Positions 40,211 through 48,414 are shown, counted from the first letter of the stretch. The stretch is 64,000 nt of DNA from Levilactobacillus parabrevis ATCC 53295 (GCF_001434055.1 NZ_AZCZ01000009.1:1-64000), one strand, 5' to 3'. Notes: generated by a model from the sequence alone, not told the origin. Translations and numbers: made by a program.

Positions 40211-41590
40211 CTAGGCGGTAATGCCTAGTGTATTTAGAATCAGGTAAATATTCAGGATAATCAGAATGACGGCGATGATCCATCCCAAGACCTTAGACCA
40301 GGTCTTGTTGACGAATTCACCCATCAGGTCCTTGTTACTGGTGAACAGCACCAGTGGAATCATGGCGAATGGTAACGCGATACTCAGGAAGACCTGCGAG
40401 GATGTTAGCAAGTCTTCGATCTTCGCTTCATTACCGTGGTAGATGACGGCGAAGATGATAACTGGTGTCACGGAGAGTAACCGAGTCAGCAGCCGTTGTG
40501 CCCAGAGTGGCATCTTCAGGTTGATGAACCCTTCCATGATAATCTGTCCAGCCAGCGTCCCAGTAATGGTTGAACTTTGCCCGGAAGCCAACAGGGCTAA
40601 GGCGAAGAGCATACTGAGAAGTGGACTGGCAATGGCGCCGACGACTTGGTTATCGCTGAGGGCGTTGAACAGGTCAACGAAGCGACCCAGGTCACTGTTG
40701 GTACCGAAGAACAGGGCAGCCCCCAGAATCAGTAACAGACTGTTTACAACGAACGCAATCGTTAACTGAATGTTGGAGTCAATCGTGGTGAACTTGATGG
40801 CCTTGGCCACACTCTTCCGGTCGCTCCGGTCGAAGTTCCGCGTTTGTGAGATTGATGAGCCCAGGTACAAATCATGGGGCATGACCGTTGCACCGACAAT
40901 CCCTAAGGTCAGGTAGAGCATGCCGTGATTAGTCACGATAGCGCTGGAAGGAATGTAACCCTCTAACATCTGGGTGACTTCTGGCTTGGCGAGAATCACT
41001 TCATACAAGAATACGAAGAGGATGACGGCAACCAGAGTGGCGACGATGGCTTCAATCTTACGGAAGCCCAGCTTCATCAGGATTAAGAGAATTAAGACGT
41101 CGGCGGCAGTGATGATCAGGCCGACAATTAATGGGAAACCGAATAATAACTTTAAAGCAATCGCGGACCCGATAATTTCGGCAATATCCGTGGCCATAAT
41201 GGCTAATTCAGTGACAATCCAGAGGAACAGTCCGGTCTTCTTACCGGTACGTTCTCGCGTCAGTTGCGCGAGATCCTTACCCGTAACAATCCCCAACCGC
41301 GCCGACATGGCTTGTAGCAACATGGCAACCAAACTGGATAGCAGAACAACGGTTAGCAGTGCGTACTTGTATTGCGCACCACCGGCAATTGAAGTGATCC
41401 AGTTCCCGGGATCCATATACCCCACGGCAATTAACGCGCCGGGGCCTGTATAGGCCATTAGGGTTCTCCAGAAGCCTGCGTTTTGCGGTACTTCAACGGT
41501 ACCGTTGACTTCATCGAGGCTCTTCTGGTTAGAGTCAGTGGATCCAATCATATGGTGCTTGGACTTTGGGTCGGTTTCATGATTTTTCAT
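40211..41590 (-). CDS. mntH: Nramp-family proton/manganese symporter
   Basis: 459 residues with about 11 helices. The metal site on helix 1 is in GYMDPGNW (Asp60, Asn63), and helix 6 has the [11 protein letters not shown] motif (conserved MPH). It imports Mn2+, and less well Fe2+ or Cd2+, using protons. Lactobacilli rely on Mn2+ in place of superoxide dismutase, fitting the peroxide-forming pyruvate oxidase nearby. AGAGGG is about 6 nt before the ATG. It has a good promoter (41743-41770) with a leader of about 145 nt. No clear MntR box was recognised. Confidence 0.95.
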   Translation of the reverse strand: MKNHETDPKSKHHMIGSTDSNQKSLDEVNGTVEVPQNAGFWRTLMAYTGPGALIAVGYMDPGNWITSIAGGAQYKYALLTVVLLSSLVAMLLQAMSARLGIVTGKDLAQLTRERTGKKTGLFLWIVTELAIMATDIAEIIGSAIALKLLFGFPLIVGLIITAADVLILLILMKLGFRKIEAIVATLVAVILFVFLYEVILAKPEVTQMLEGYIPSSAIVTNHGMLYLTLGIVGATVMPHDLYLGSSISQTRNFDRSDRKSVAKAIKFTTIDSNIQLTIAFVVNSLLLILGAALFFGTNSDLGRFVDLFNALSDNQVVGAIASPLLSMLFALALLASGQSSTITGTLAGQIIMEGFINLKMPLWAQRLLTRLLSVTPVIIFAVIYHGNEAKIEDLLTSSQVFLSIALPFAMIPLVLFTSNKDLMGEFVNKTWSKVLGWIIAVILIILNIYLILNTLGITA

Positions 41591-41742
41591 AAAATCCCTC
41601 TTTTCTATTGGCTTAGAAATTCAGGTAGTCAAGTGACTTCTGTCTTTCCTGGTAAGTACGTGGTCGGAACCAGTAATAGATGGTGCAAATAAGAGCAAAA
41701 TCGGAAAACTGATGTCGATCACTCACTTCATTTCCAAACGTA

Positions 41743-41770
41743 AGTATAGGCTATCTAGCCGCAATGTCAA
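41743..41770 (-). promoter_or_regulatory. mntH promoter
   Basis: Minus strand: consensus -35 TTGACA (41765-41770), 16-bp spacer, -10 TATACT (41743-41748). It is among the best sigma-A type promoters in the window. Confidence 0.75.
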
Positions 41771-42129
41771 CCTTACCAGGCTGAAGTTTTGGTTCTCCAA
41801 AAAAATATTTGTATAAGTAGAAGCCTTTTTCTTGTCAGCGTAAAAACGGACTAGCAGGGCTTGCTTGGGAGAGGACACAACAGTGTGGTGCCGGTTTCAT
41901 GGTTGCAGTGATTGACTGTGTGAAGTGTTATTCAAAGTGGCGGTAACTGTCGGAACCAGGATGAGTTGCATATGCAGGGCTAATACCAGAATTAGTTCCG
42001 GCTTAATTTTAACAGAAAAAAATTTTTTTCGGCTACATTCAGATTACACGTAAATCAACTTTTCTGCTGGCTTAATGGATGCAAGTGTCCAGCTTAGTAA
42101 AGGTACATATGGAACTAACGGTAGATGAC

Positions 42130-42162
42130 CTAGTTCCCAAAACTAGATAATTGCGTTATAAT
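42130..42162 (+). promoter_or_regulatory. degV promoter with inverted repeat over -35
   Basis: TATAAT at 42157-42162. CTAGTT-cccaa-AACTAG (42130-42146) is a perfect 6-bp inverted repeat over the -35 position. It vaguely resembles FapR-type fatty acid operators, which would suit a fatty-acid-binding DegV protein; this is only a suggestion. Confidence 0.45.
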
Positions 42163-42209
42163 AACGATTATTATCCAAGAACGATACTAGGAGAAACGAG
42201 GTAACACCC

Positions 42210-43064
42210 ATGCCACAAGAGAAAATTGCAATTTTAGTGGACTCATGTTCTGACGTTCCGGCGGCTGTTCTGGAAGCGGCAGACATGGCCCTGATGCCAA
42301 TGAACGTTATTTTTCGGGATCGCGCCTACGAGGACCGGGTCACGATTACCCCGGCAGAATTTTACCGGCGGCAAGCAACCGAACGGGCGACGACGGCGAG
42401 TCCCACGGGGAAGCACATTATGGAAGCTCTGGAACGAATTCAAGCGTCCGGCTACACCCACGTCATCTCTGTCTGCATTTCAGCGGAACTCTCTGGAACC
42501 TATCAGGAAACGCAATTGCTGGCCGCTGACACGGATTTGACGGTCCACGTGGTCAATACTCGAAGTGTGGGAATCGGCAGTGGTTTTGCGGCCATTTATG
42601 CCGCTGCTTTGCGGTCTGCCGGGAAGTCATTCCAAGAGATCGTAGACGAGGTGGAACGGGTGACGGCGCAGACCAAAGTATTCTTTTACGTGCCATCCTT
42701 AAAATATCTGCAGGCGGGTGGTCGGATCGGCAAGGTTGCCGGGATGGCTGGAACCTTACTGAACGTGAAGCCTATTATTTCCTGTGATGCAGAAGGAATC
42801 TACTACCCAATCGCCAAGGTGCGCGGTGAGAAGCGGACGATTACCAAGTTACTAGCGCTGGTCAATGACGCCATTGGTGATGCCAAGCGGGTCAACGTCG
42901 CCGTCTGTGATGGGGTGAACCCGGAGCTGCGCGCATCCGTCCTTGAGAAATTAAAGGCGGCCCATCCCAATGTTTTGGAATGGTATGCTGGCGACGTGTC
43001 ACCGGCGCTGGGTGTTCATACCGGCCCGGGCTTAATTGGCGTCGGTGTACAGGTGCTGGACTAG
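42210..43064 (+). CDS. DegV family (FakB-type) fatty acid-binding protein
   Basis: 284 residues. The opening ILVDSCSDVP is the DegV signature, SAELSGTYQ and NTRSVGIGSG line the fatty-acid pocket, and LKYLQAGGRIGKVAG is the second family motif. DegV/FakB proteins bind a fatty acid and present it to the kinase FakA for phosphorylation and use in phospholipids. A FakA (DAK2-domain) gene is not in this window. An ACTAGGAG-type site lies about 15 nt before the ATG with GAGG closer (about 6 nt). No clear plus-strand terminator directly follows. Confidence 0.92.
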   Translation: MPQEKIAILVDSCSDVPAAVLEAADMALMPMNVIFRDRAYEDRVTITPAEFYRRQATERATTASPTGKHIMEALERIQASGYTHVISVCISAELSGTYQETQLLAADTDLTVHVVNTRSVGIGSGFAAIYAAALRSAGKSFQEIVDEVERVTAQTKVFFYVPSLKYLQAGGRIGKVAGMAGTLLNVKPIISCDAEGIYYPIAKVRGEKRTITKLLALVNDAIGDAKRVNVAVCDGVNPELRASVLEKLKAAHPNVLEWYAGDVSPALGVHTGPGLIGVGVQVLD

Positions 43065-43114
43065 GTCAGGTCGTTCTTTGGCTGGCCGTCACAGCGTCAG
43101 GGTTAAACACGCGC

Positions 43115-43263
43115 AAAAAAAGCCACGATATTAAGGCTATCGCGGCTTGAGGGGGGATACGAGCAGAATATAGATACTTTGGGGGAGTGCTACTTGCTGC
43201 TCGTAAAAAAGAGTAATAAGAATTTGGTACAACCCAGCTAGTAACATCCGTAGTTACTAACTT
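43115..43263 (-). ncRNA. Candidate small RNA 1 with C-rich loop
   Basis: A complete minus-strand unit of about 149 nt. Promoter: -35 TTGCAC (43293-43298), 17-bp spacer, -10 TACACT (43270-43275). The transcript would start near 43263 and fold as: hairpin TAGTAAC-tacggat-GTTACTA; then TACGAGCAG...CTGCTCGTA (a perfect 9-bp stem, 43158-43166 with 43197-43205) whose 30-nt loop contains GCACTCCCCCAAAG; then a single-stranded TCCCCCC; then the terminator AAGCCGCGATA...TATCGTGGCTT with seven T (43115-43148). The T-run exists only on this strand, so the hairpin does not serve degV. C-rich loops of this kind in Gram-positive sRNAs bind Shine-Dalgarno sequences. No protein gene on this strand explains it. 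Confidence 0.6.
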
Positions 43264-43456
43264 GCTTGTAGTGTAACGCCTTGACCTCTCAGGTGCAATT
43301 GATTGGTTCCATAAATTTACTAATAATAGGGTTATCCCTTGTGCCACAACACTTTTGGCCGTTTATTGATCAGCGCACGAAAAATTAAATAGCTGAAGCA
43401 ATTGTCGTGAACAAAAACAATTTTATGCTGCTAAAGATGGTGACGACAACGTTTTG

Positions 43457-43489
43457 CGACCCCAATGACTGAATGGGTCGCTTTTTATT
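43457..43489 (+). terminator. Plus-strand terminator downstream of degV
   Basis: GCGACCC...GGGTCGC perfect stem followed by TTTTTATTTT. It may end degV read-through, which would then be antisense to sRNA 1, or a short transcript from TTGTCG-16-TATGCT at about 43401-43428. Confidence 0.65.
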
Positions 43490-44020
43490 TTGGACGAAAG
43501 TGCCTGACTTTCTGCGAATAATCCGTATAATAGAGAAACGAATAGTAACGACGCTGGATGGCGACACTTTGACTGGGTTGAGTAGACTTCGTGGTCGGAG
43601 GGGCTGGGGATGTCGAGAAGGCGGGGAAGTGGCGTGTCCCAGCGGGGTGTTCCTAAATGTCGAATTTTTGGGGGGTACTCTTGAGGTGTGCACCCGTTAA
43701 TTATTTATACGCCACATATATCAATCGCAATGGTGGCAACAATGTGTCACCACTAATCGTCAGTTATTAAAGTTGCTAGCCATTGTGACGCTGGCGGTCA
43801 TCACAATAGTTGTCTGACAATTGGCCTGACATTCCGTTACTTTTAGGGCTAATTTGGCTGGTAAATGTCCGGATGTTAGGGCTGGTCTTTGCCGCTTAAG
43901 ACGGTGGTAATCCGATTGTTCGCCTGATAAGTAAGGGCGCAAGTGTGACTGAATTTCGTGAAATTCACGGGACACGAGTGAGTCGTGTTCGAATAAAAAT
44001 AAGATAGAGGGGGCTTTCAC

Positions 44021-44662
44021 ATGACGTTTTTATTAGAGATTTGGGATATGATCTGGCATCCGCTGAATGTGTTAGTGCCGCTGACCAATCAGTTGGGAAC
44101 CGGCATCTACCCCGTGCTGTTCTTCTTGATCTTTCTGGAATCAGGGATGTTAATCTTCTCCTTTATTCCGGGACAGTCGCTACTCTTTATGGTAGGGTCG
44201 ATCTCGGCCGACCCGAATTCCCGGTTAAATATTTGGCTGCTCGTCTTGATGTTTACTACGGCGGCCACCCTGGGTTCGGCGATTAAGTACCTGACGACGC
44301 TGCACTGGCACAATACCCAGGATAAACTGATCGAGCGGTTACCGGATCAGAAGGTGGCGGAGGCGACAGCGGCCTTTAACCGCAATCAGGACCAGACCAT
44401 GCTGGTGGGGCGATTTATCCCGTTCATTGGCTTGTTTGTACCGATCATGGCCGGCACGGCTGAGATGACCTGGCGGCAATTCCGCCTCTACAACCTGATG
44501 GGAAGCCTTCTATGGGTGGGGAGCTGCTGTGCGGTGGGCTACTTTTTCGGCAATACGCCATTCGTTAGAAATAACTTCACCTGGTTATTCATCGTCTTAC
44601 TGGCGATTCCCTTTCTGGGGCAACGCGCCATTCAATTGATTAAAACAAAACGCGCGAGCTAA
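44021..44662 (+). CDS. DedA family membrane protein
   Basis: 213 residues with four to five hydrophobic segments plus re-entrant regions. The family motifs are FLESGMLIFSFIPGQSLLFMVGSI (about 38-61) and VGRFIPFIGLFVPIMAGTAEMTWRQF (about 127-152, with the conserved R/G/F..P pattern). DedA proteins act in membrane lipid homeostasis, including undecaprenyl-phosphate or phospholipid scrambling. The G-rich ribosome site (GAGGGGG) lies 9 nt before the ATG. It has its own terminator and is flanked by two similar candidate sRNAs on the opposite strand. Confidence 0.9.
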   Translation: MTFLLEIWDMIWHPLNVLVPLTNQLGTGIYPVLFFLIFLESGMLIFSFIPGQSLLFMVGSISADPNSRLNIWLLVLMFTTAATLGSAIKYLTTLHWHNTQDKLIERLPDQKVAEATAAFNRNQDQTMLVGRFIPFIGLFVPIMAGTAEMTWRQFRLYNLMGSLLWVGSCCAVGYFFGNTPFVRNNFTWLFIVLLAIPFLGQRAIQLIKTKRAS

Positions 44663-44679
44663 GGGCTCACGCGTTTTTG
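44650..44679 (+). terminator. Terminator of dedA
   Basis: CGCGCGAGC pairs with GCTCACGCG (one mismatch) and is followed by TTTTT, starting at the end of the coding sequence. Confidence 0.75.
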
Positions 44680-45349
44680 TATAGAAAAAGTCCCGAGTAA
44701 CATGCGGATTACTCGGGACCTTATTTAGGAATCTGTTAATAAATCACTTGTTTTGGGGGGAGTGCATCTATAGACAGTGATTCCTATCATCTATCACAGT
44801 GCTTAAGGTCAGAACGTATCACGAACTAACTACAGTCATCATAAGCGCTCGTTAGGTTGTTCGCAAGTAAAATGTGACGATTGGAATTAAGTGGTTATAA
44901 AATTGTGAATTCCATGAATAGGGTGTCCCAATTTTACGGTAGATAGTCGTTGGAGAAATCCTAGCAAAGCCGTTATTTATAGCATGATAAGGGGCTTAGG
45001 CTGTCCTTTAATTTCGATGGTAAGCGATTTAATCTGGTCATTTTAAAAAGGGGCGAGATAAGTTATGGTGTCGATGAATGGGAAAAGCCGAACGAATGGG
45101 TGAAATTGAAGAAATGGACAATAAGCCTACATAACGTTGCGAAACAGCGCTTACTTATATAGAAAATTATGATGATTCTATAAGTAAAACGGTGAAAAGA
45201 TATGTGCAAATTGCACTTTCGCCCGTCATTATCTCTGAAATGTGAGACTTTGACCGGATATTCCCTGTTTTCCGAGACGAAGTCATTTATCTTTCGCTAA
45301 CTTTCAAGTAGACTATCGTTAGAATCGTTTTTCATGTAGGAGGGTAAAC
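44663..45349. other. Gene-free stretch between dedA and nox
   Basis: About 690 bp. Contains the dedA terminator, candidate sRNA 2 (44685-44831) on the minus strand and, near 45152-45184, an AT-rich hairpin ACTTATATAGAA...TTCTATAAGT. The rest is nox upstream sequence without a clear paired promoter or small gene. Confidence 0.45.
44685..44831 (-). ncRNA. Candidate small RNA 2 with C-rich loop
   Basis: A minus-strand unit of about 147 nt built like candidate sRNA 1. Promoter: -35 TTGCGA (44861-44866), 17-bp spacer, -10 TATGAT (44838-44843). A hairpin AATCACT...AGTGATT exposes a loop with TGCACTCCCCCCAAAAC. The alternative pair AGGAATC/GATTCCT encloses the same loop. The terminator GTCCCGAGTA...TACTCGGGAC is perfect over 10 bp (44690-44719) and followed by TTTTTC (44685-44689). 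dedA has its own terminator, so this one is not needed for it. The shared loop wording GCACTCCCCC and equal size suggest the two RNAs are related. Confidence 0.6.
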
Positions 45350-46750
45350 ATGAAAGTCATCATTGTTGGTAGTACACACGCTGGTACAAATGCAGCGCTA
45401 CAAATTTTACGGGATCATCCGGAAACTGATGTGACTATTTACGAACGGCACACGACGGTTTCATTCTTGTCTTGCGGGATTTCACTGTTCCTTGACGGTC
45501 AAGTTAAGCACCTGGAGGATATGTTCTATTCTTCACCCGAAGCGTTGGTTGAAGCTGGTGCAAAGGTCTTGACGCGCCGCAACGTTATTAAGATCGATTC
45601 AGAAACTAAATCACTTGAAATCGTGGATATGGACACTGGGGACGTTTCCACGGATACTTATGATAAATTAATTATGGCAACCGGGTCGACAGTGACCGTG
45701 CCACCAATCTTCGGCATCGATGAAGAAAAGGTTTTAATGTGTAAGAACTACGATCAAGCGATCGCCATTGATAAAGCGGCCAAGGGCAACAAGCGAATCG
45801 CCATTATCGGGGCCGGTTATATCGGGACGGAACTTGCTGAAAGTTACGCGCGGACCGGGCATGATGTTCAGTTGATTCAGTCACGGGATATCATTTTGAA
45901 CCACTACGTTGACAAGGAATTCTCCGATCACGTTGTTAGCATTTTGGAAGACCACGGGGTTAAGGTCATGCTGAATAGTCGGGTCACGTCCTTTACCGGT
46001 GATGATAATGGCCAACTGGTCATTGAATCAACGAACGGTGACTTTACGGCTGACTTAGCTGTTGTCTGCACTGGGTTCGTACCCAATACAGAATTGTTAC
46101 GGGGCCAGGTTGATATGGACCGGCACGGCGCAATCATCATCAATGACTACGTTCAGGCGTCCAACCCAGACATCTTTGCTTGTGGGGACGCTAGTGTCGT
46201 TAACTTCAATCCAACTGGCAAACCAGCCTACACGCCACTTGCGACGAATGCCGTGCGTCAAGGGATGCTGGCCGGGATCAACATCTTCGGTAACATCCAG
46301 AAGTACATGGGAACGCAAGCCACGTCAGCGATGCAAATCTTTGGCCGGACGTTAGCTTCTACCGGGTTGACGATTGACCACGCCTTGCGAGCTGGCATTG
46401 ACGCTGACCAAGTGACCTTCCAAGGAACTTGGCGGCCAGACTACATGCCATCGACTGATGACTTGACCATCAATTTGGTCTACAACCGGGAAAACCGGCG
46501 GGTCTTGGGAGCTCAATTCCTGAGTCAACATGAAGTTGCACAGTCAGCTAACGCCATTTCAATTGCGATTCAGAACCGCAACACGATCGATGATTTAGCT
46601 TTCATTGATATGCTGTTCAACCCGAACTTCGATGCCCCATTCAACTACCTGAACATTGTGGCTCAGATGGCGGTTGAAAAGGAAACGAAGCGTGGGAATA
46701 ACCATCCACGTCTGACGGCTGGGATGGACGAAGATTCAGAGAACGTTTAA
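45350..46750 (+). CDS. nox: NADH oxidase, H2O-forming (Nox/CoA-disulfide reductase family)
   Basis: 466 residues, closely following lactobacillus water-forming NADH oxidases. The FAD site is VIIVGSTHAGTNAA, the redox-active single cysteine is Cys42 in FLSCGIS, the NADH site is IAIIGAGYIGTELAE (about 150-164), and DIFACGDAS (about 277-285) is the second FAD motif. It oxidises 2 NADH with O2 to water, regenerating NAD+ so that pyruvate and acetyl phosphate can go to acetate and ATP. This complements the pyruvate oxidase 18 kb away. TAGGAGG precedes the ATG by 8 nt. Single-gene unit with a terminator. Confidence 0.94.
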   Translation: MKVIIVGSTHAGTNAALQILRDHPETDVTIYERHTTVSFLSCGISLFLDGQVKHLEDMFYSSPEALVEAGAKVLTRRNVIKIDSETKSLEIVDMDTGDVSTDTYDKLIMATGSTVTVPPIFGIDEEKVLMCKNYDQAIAIDKAAKGNKRIAIIGAGYIGTELAESYARTGHDVQLIQSRDIILNHYVDKEFSDHVVSILEDHGVKVMLNSRVTSFTGDDNGQLVIESTNGDFTADLAVVCTGFVPNTELLRGQVDMDRHGAIIINDYVQASNPDIFACGDASVVNFNPTGKPAYTPLATNAVRQGMLAGINIFGNIQKYMGTQATSAMQIFGRTLASTGLTIDHALRAGIDADQVTFQGTWRPDYMPSTDDLTINLVYNRENRRVLGAQFLSQHEVAQSANAISIAIQNRNTIDDLAFIDMLFNPNFDAPFNYLNIVAQMAVEKETKRGNNHPRLTAGMDEDSENV

Positions 46751-46772
46751 CTGTAGAAAACGATTCTAATGA

Positions 46773-46803
46773 GGCTTGGCGTGAGGGCGCTGAGCTTTTT
46801 TTG
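46773..46803 (+). terminator. Terminator of nox
   Basis: GCTTGGCG pairs with CGCTGAGC using G-U pairs, followed by seven T. Confidence 0.65.
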
Positions 46804-46856
46804 TAGCTACAGGAGTCACTGATAGCTGGCAATTCTGCAACCGACAGGCAAAAGAC

Positions 46857-46885
46857 TAGTCAAAAGATACCTATGGGGGTATACT
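46857..46885 (+). promoter_or_regulatory. trx promoter overlapped by CsoR/CstR-type operator
   Basis: ATACC-tatggg... with GGGTAT (46867-46882) has the form of the G/C-tract operators bound by CsoR/CstR/FrmR proteins. It sits between TAGTCA (46857-46862) and TATACT (46880-46885), a 17-bp spaced promoter with a weak -35. Repression by the CsoR-family protein encoded two genes on is the natural reading. Confidence 0.65.
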
Positions 46886-46922
46886 GAGGCCACTAATTAA
46901 TTTTGATGAGGAGTTGCTAAGT

Positions 46923-47249
46923 ATGCAAGCTATTACAAGTAAGGATTTCGAACACATTGGTGACGACACTGCGGTGACGGTCGTAGACTTCTGGGCTGAC
47001 TGGTGTGGGCCATGTAAGATGCAGACGCCGGTTCTCGAGGATCTCGACAAGGATTATGGCGACCAAGTCAAGTTTGCCTCCCTCGATGTCGATAAGAACC
47101 AAGACCTCGCACAGTCCCTGGGCATCATGAGTATTCCGTCATTGGTCATCTTCAAGAATGGGATGCCTACGGAAAAGGTTGTCGGTTTCCATCCCAAGTC
47201 AGCCCTGAAGAAGTACATTGATGAAAAGTTAACTGAGGTGACGGCCTAA
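46923..47249 (+). CDS. trxA: Thioredoxin
   Basis: 108 residues. The active site is WCGPC (Cys28, Cys31) in VVDFWADWCGPCK, and the cis-proline is in IMSIPSLVIFKNG. It reduces protein disulfides with electrons from thioredoxin reductase. The ATG at 46923 has GAGGAG 9 nt upstream. Its stop overlaps the ATG of a CsoR-family repressor as TAATG. This coupling and the operator upstream suggest a stress-inducible thioredoxin, different from the housekeeping copy expected elsewhere in the genome. Confidence 0.95.
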   Translation: MQAITSKDFEHIGDDTAVTVVDFWADWCGPCKMQTPVLEDLDKDYGDQVKFASLDVDKNQDLAQSLGIMSIPSLVIFKNGMPTEKVVGFHPKSALKKYIDEKLTEVTA

Positions 47250-47512
47250 TGGTGCAAACGACGTCGAACCAACTCAAAAACCGGTTACGGCGAGCCGACG
47301 GGCAACTCCAAGGAATCTTAAAGATGGTCGATGAGGGACGGGAGTGCAAGGATATCCTGACGCAATTGGCCGCCGTTCGTTCTGGTGTGGAGCGGATGAT
47401 GGGAGTTGTTGTCGCCGAGAACGTCAAACAGTGTATTGCCGAGAATCAACTCGACGAGGATCAGCAAGCTGAACTGCAGGATGCCTTAGACTTAGTTGTT
47501 AAGACACATTGA
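47249..47512 (+). CDS. CsoR/CstR-family (DUF156) repressor
   Basis: 87-residue all-helical repressor. The family signature includes LKNRLRRADGQLQGI, the first cysteine Cys33 in EGRECKDIL and the second Cys62 in ENVKQC. In copper-sensing CsoR the residue four before the second cysteine is His; here it is Asn58. A Cys-Asn-Cys set argues against a Cu(I) site and fits a thiol or sulfide sensor of the CstR kind. It is translationally coupled to thioredoxin. Predicted to bind the operator at 46867-46882. Confidence 0.88.
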   Translation: MVQTTSNQLKNRLRRADGQLQGILKMVDEGRECKDILTQLAAVRSGVERMMGVVVAENVKQCIAENQLDEDQQAELQDALDLVVKTH

Positions 47513-47519
47513 TCCGGAA

Positions 47520-47544
47520 GTCGCCAATTATGGCGGCTTTTTTG
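47520..47544 (+). terminator. Terminator of the trx-csoR operon
   Basis: CGCC-aattat-GGCG with flanking G/C, followed by TTTTTT. Confidence 0.7.
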
Positions 47545-47584
47545 GTATAATCGAGAGATATTATTCGAGAGGTGGCCCGGATCT

Positions 47585-47980
47585 ATGGCCAATGTTTTTG
47601 CAATTATAGTGTGTGCATTTATCGGTGGTGGGAGCCGTTACTTACTGGGGGTTGTTCTGCCCGTTACTGCTGGCTTTCCTTGGGCTACGGTCCTCGTCAA
47701 CTTGTTAGGGAGTGGGTTGCTAGCCTGGCTGTCCCACGCAGAAAGAGTGACAGCCCGGTGGCCTAGTGCGGTGAGCGTTGGGCTAGGTGTCGGTGGTTTA
47801 GGCGCGTTTACAACCTTTTCGACGTTTAGCTTGGACCTGGAGCGACTCCTGAACCACCAGGCTTGGGGCGTTGCGGGGCTCTACGTTGGAATTACCTTAA
47901 TTGGTGGCCTGCTACTCAGCTGGCTGGGTGTCTGGAGCGCTCGGCGCTGGTGGGCCTTTCCCGTGGAGGAGGAATCATGA
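47585..47980 (+). CDS. crcB: Fluoride exporter subunit CrcB (Fluc), first copy
   Basis: 131 residues with four helices. GGGSRYLLG near the N-terminus and GLGAFTTFSTFSLDL (the Phe-box and TTFSTF motif) identify the Fluc family, which forms dual-topology fluoride channels. Its stop overlaps the start of the second copy as ATGA, so the two are made together and likely assemble as a heterodimer of opposite orientation. GAGGTGG lies about 10 nt before the ATG. No fluoride riboswitch was recognised in the short leader. Confidence 0.92.
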   Translation: MANVFAIIVCAFIGGGSRYLLGVVLPVTAGFPWATVLVNLLGSGLLAWLSHAERVTARWPSAVSVGLGVGGLGAFTTFSTFSLDLERLLNHQAWGVAGLYVGITLIGGLLLSWLGVWSARRWWAFPVEEES

Positions 47981-48336
47981 TGGCCGCGGTGGCTGGCTTC
48001 GGTGCGGCGATTGGCGCTCTGGGGCGCTACGGGACAACGCGAGTCATTCAACGGTGGACTGGCAACCATTGGCCAGTCGCAACCTTGGCTATTAATTGGG
48101 TGGGATGCTTTTTACTTGGTGGCCTGAGCGGTTGGCAACTCGATCAGCCATTGACCGTGTTATTAGGAACCGGTATTCTCGGTGGCTTTACCACCTTCTC
48201 GACCTTTAGCCATGAGCTGGTCATGTTAGCCGATCAGCGGCATTTTGGTGCTGCACTAGGGTATTTAGTCCTGAGTGTCGGCGGTGGGCTGTTGTTGGCT
48301 GCCAGTGGGCTCTGGTGCGGCCTGCATTTTCGCTAA
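47977..48336 (+). CDS. crcB: Fluoride exporter subunit CrcB (Fluc), second copy
   Basis: 119 residues from the ATG at 47977, which has GGAGGAGG 5-7 nt upstream and overlaps the previous stop. It has the matching motifs GALGRYGTTR, INWVGCFLLGG and GILGGFTTFSTFSHEL. The adjacent, coupled pair is the usual Gram-positive arrangement in which each copy has a fixed and opposite membrane orientation. Confidence 0.92.
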   Translation: MMAAVAGFGAAIGALGRYGTTRVIQRWTGNHWPVATLAINWVGCFLLGGLSGWQLDQPLTVLLGTGILGGFTTFSTFSHELVMLADQRHFGAALGYLVLSVGGGLLLAASGLWCGLHFR

Positions 48337-48414
48337 AATATAGAAATCAGTGGTGTTTTGTTGGAAACTTCCCTATTATGGGAACAGAGTATTTTTTCGA
48401 AGGGAGTGGCAGTC

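Larger units (their letters stand above)
41591..42209. other. Gene-free stretch between mntH and degV
   Basis: Divergent intergenic region of about 620 bp: mntH promoter and leader on the minus strand (41591-41770), degV promoter on the plus strand (42130-42162). The middle part (about 41800-42060) shows no reading frame, terminator or riboswitch class I recognise. Confidence 0.4.
43065..44020. other. Gene-free stretch between degV and dedA
   Basis: About 950 bp. Contains the minus-strand candidate sRNA 1 (43115-43263) and its promoter, a plus-strand terminator (43457-43489) and a plus-strand promoter CTGACT-16-TATAAT (43504-43531). A G-rich stretch (about 43590-43680) can form GCTGGG...CCCAGC. 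Two small hairpins precede dedA. The longer frames here lack ribosome sites and are not accepted as genes. Confidence 0.5.

Noticed and set aside
43066-43347. 93-codon minus-strand frame covering candidate sRNA 1
   Set aside because: No ribosome-binding site, starts upstream of the sRNA promoter, and its end overlaps the terminator hairpin. The hairpin structure explains the sequence better than coding does.
47520-47584. Fluoride riboswitch before the crcB pair
   Set aside because: The hairpin here is a terminator for the trx operon, and the remaining leader is too short and lacks the crcB-motif core.
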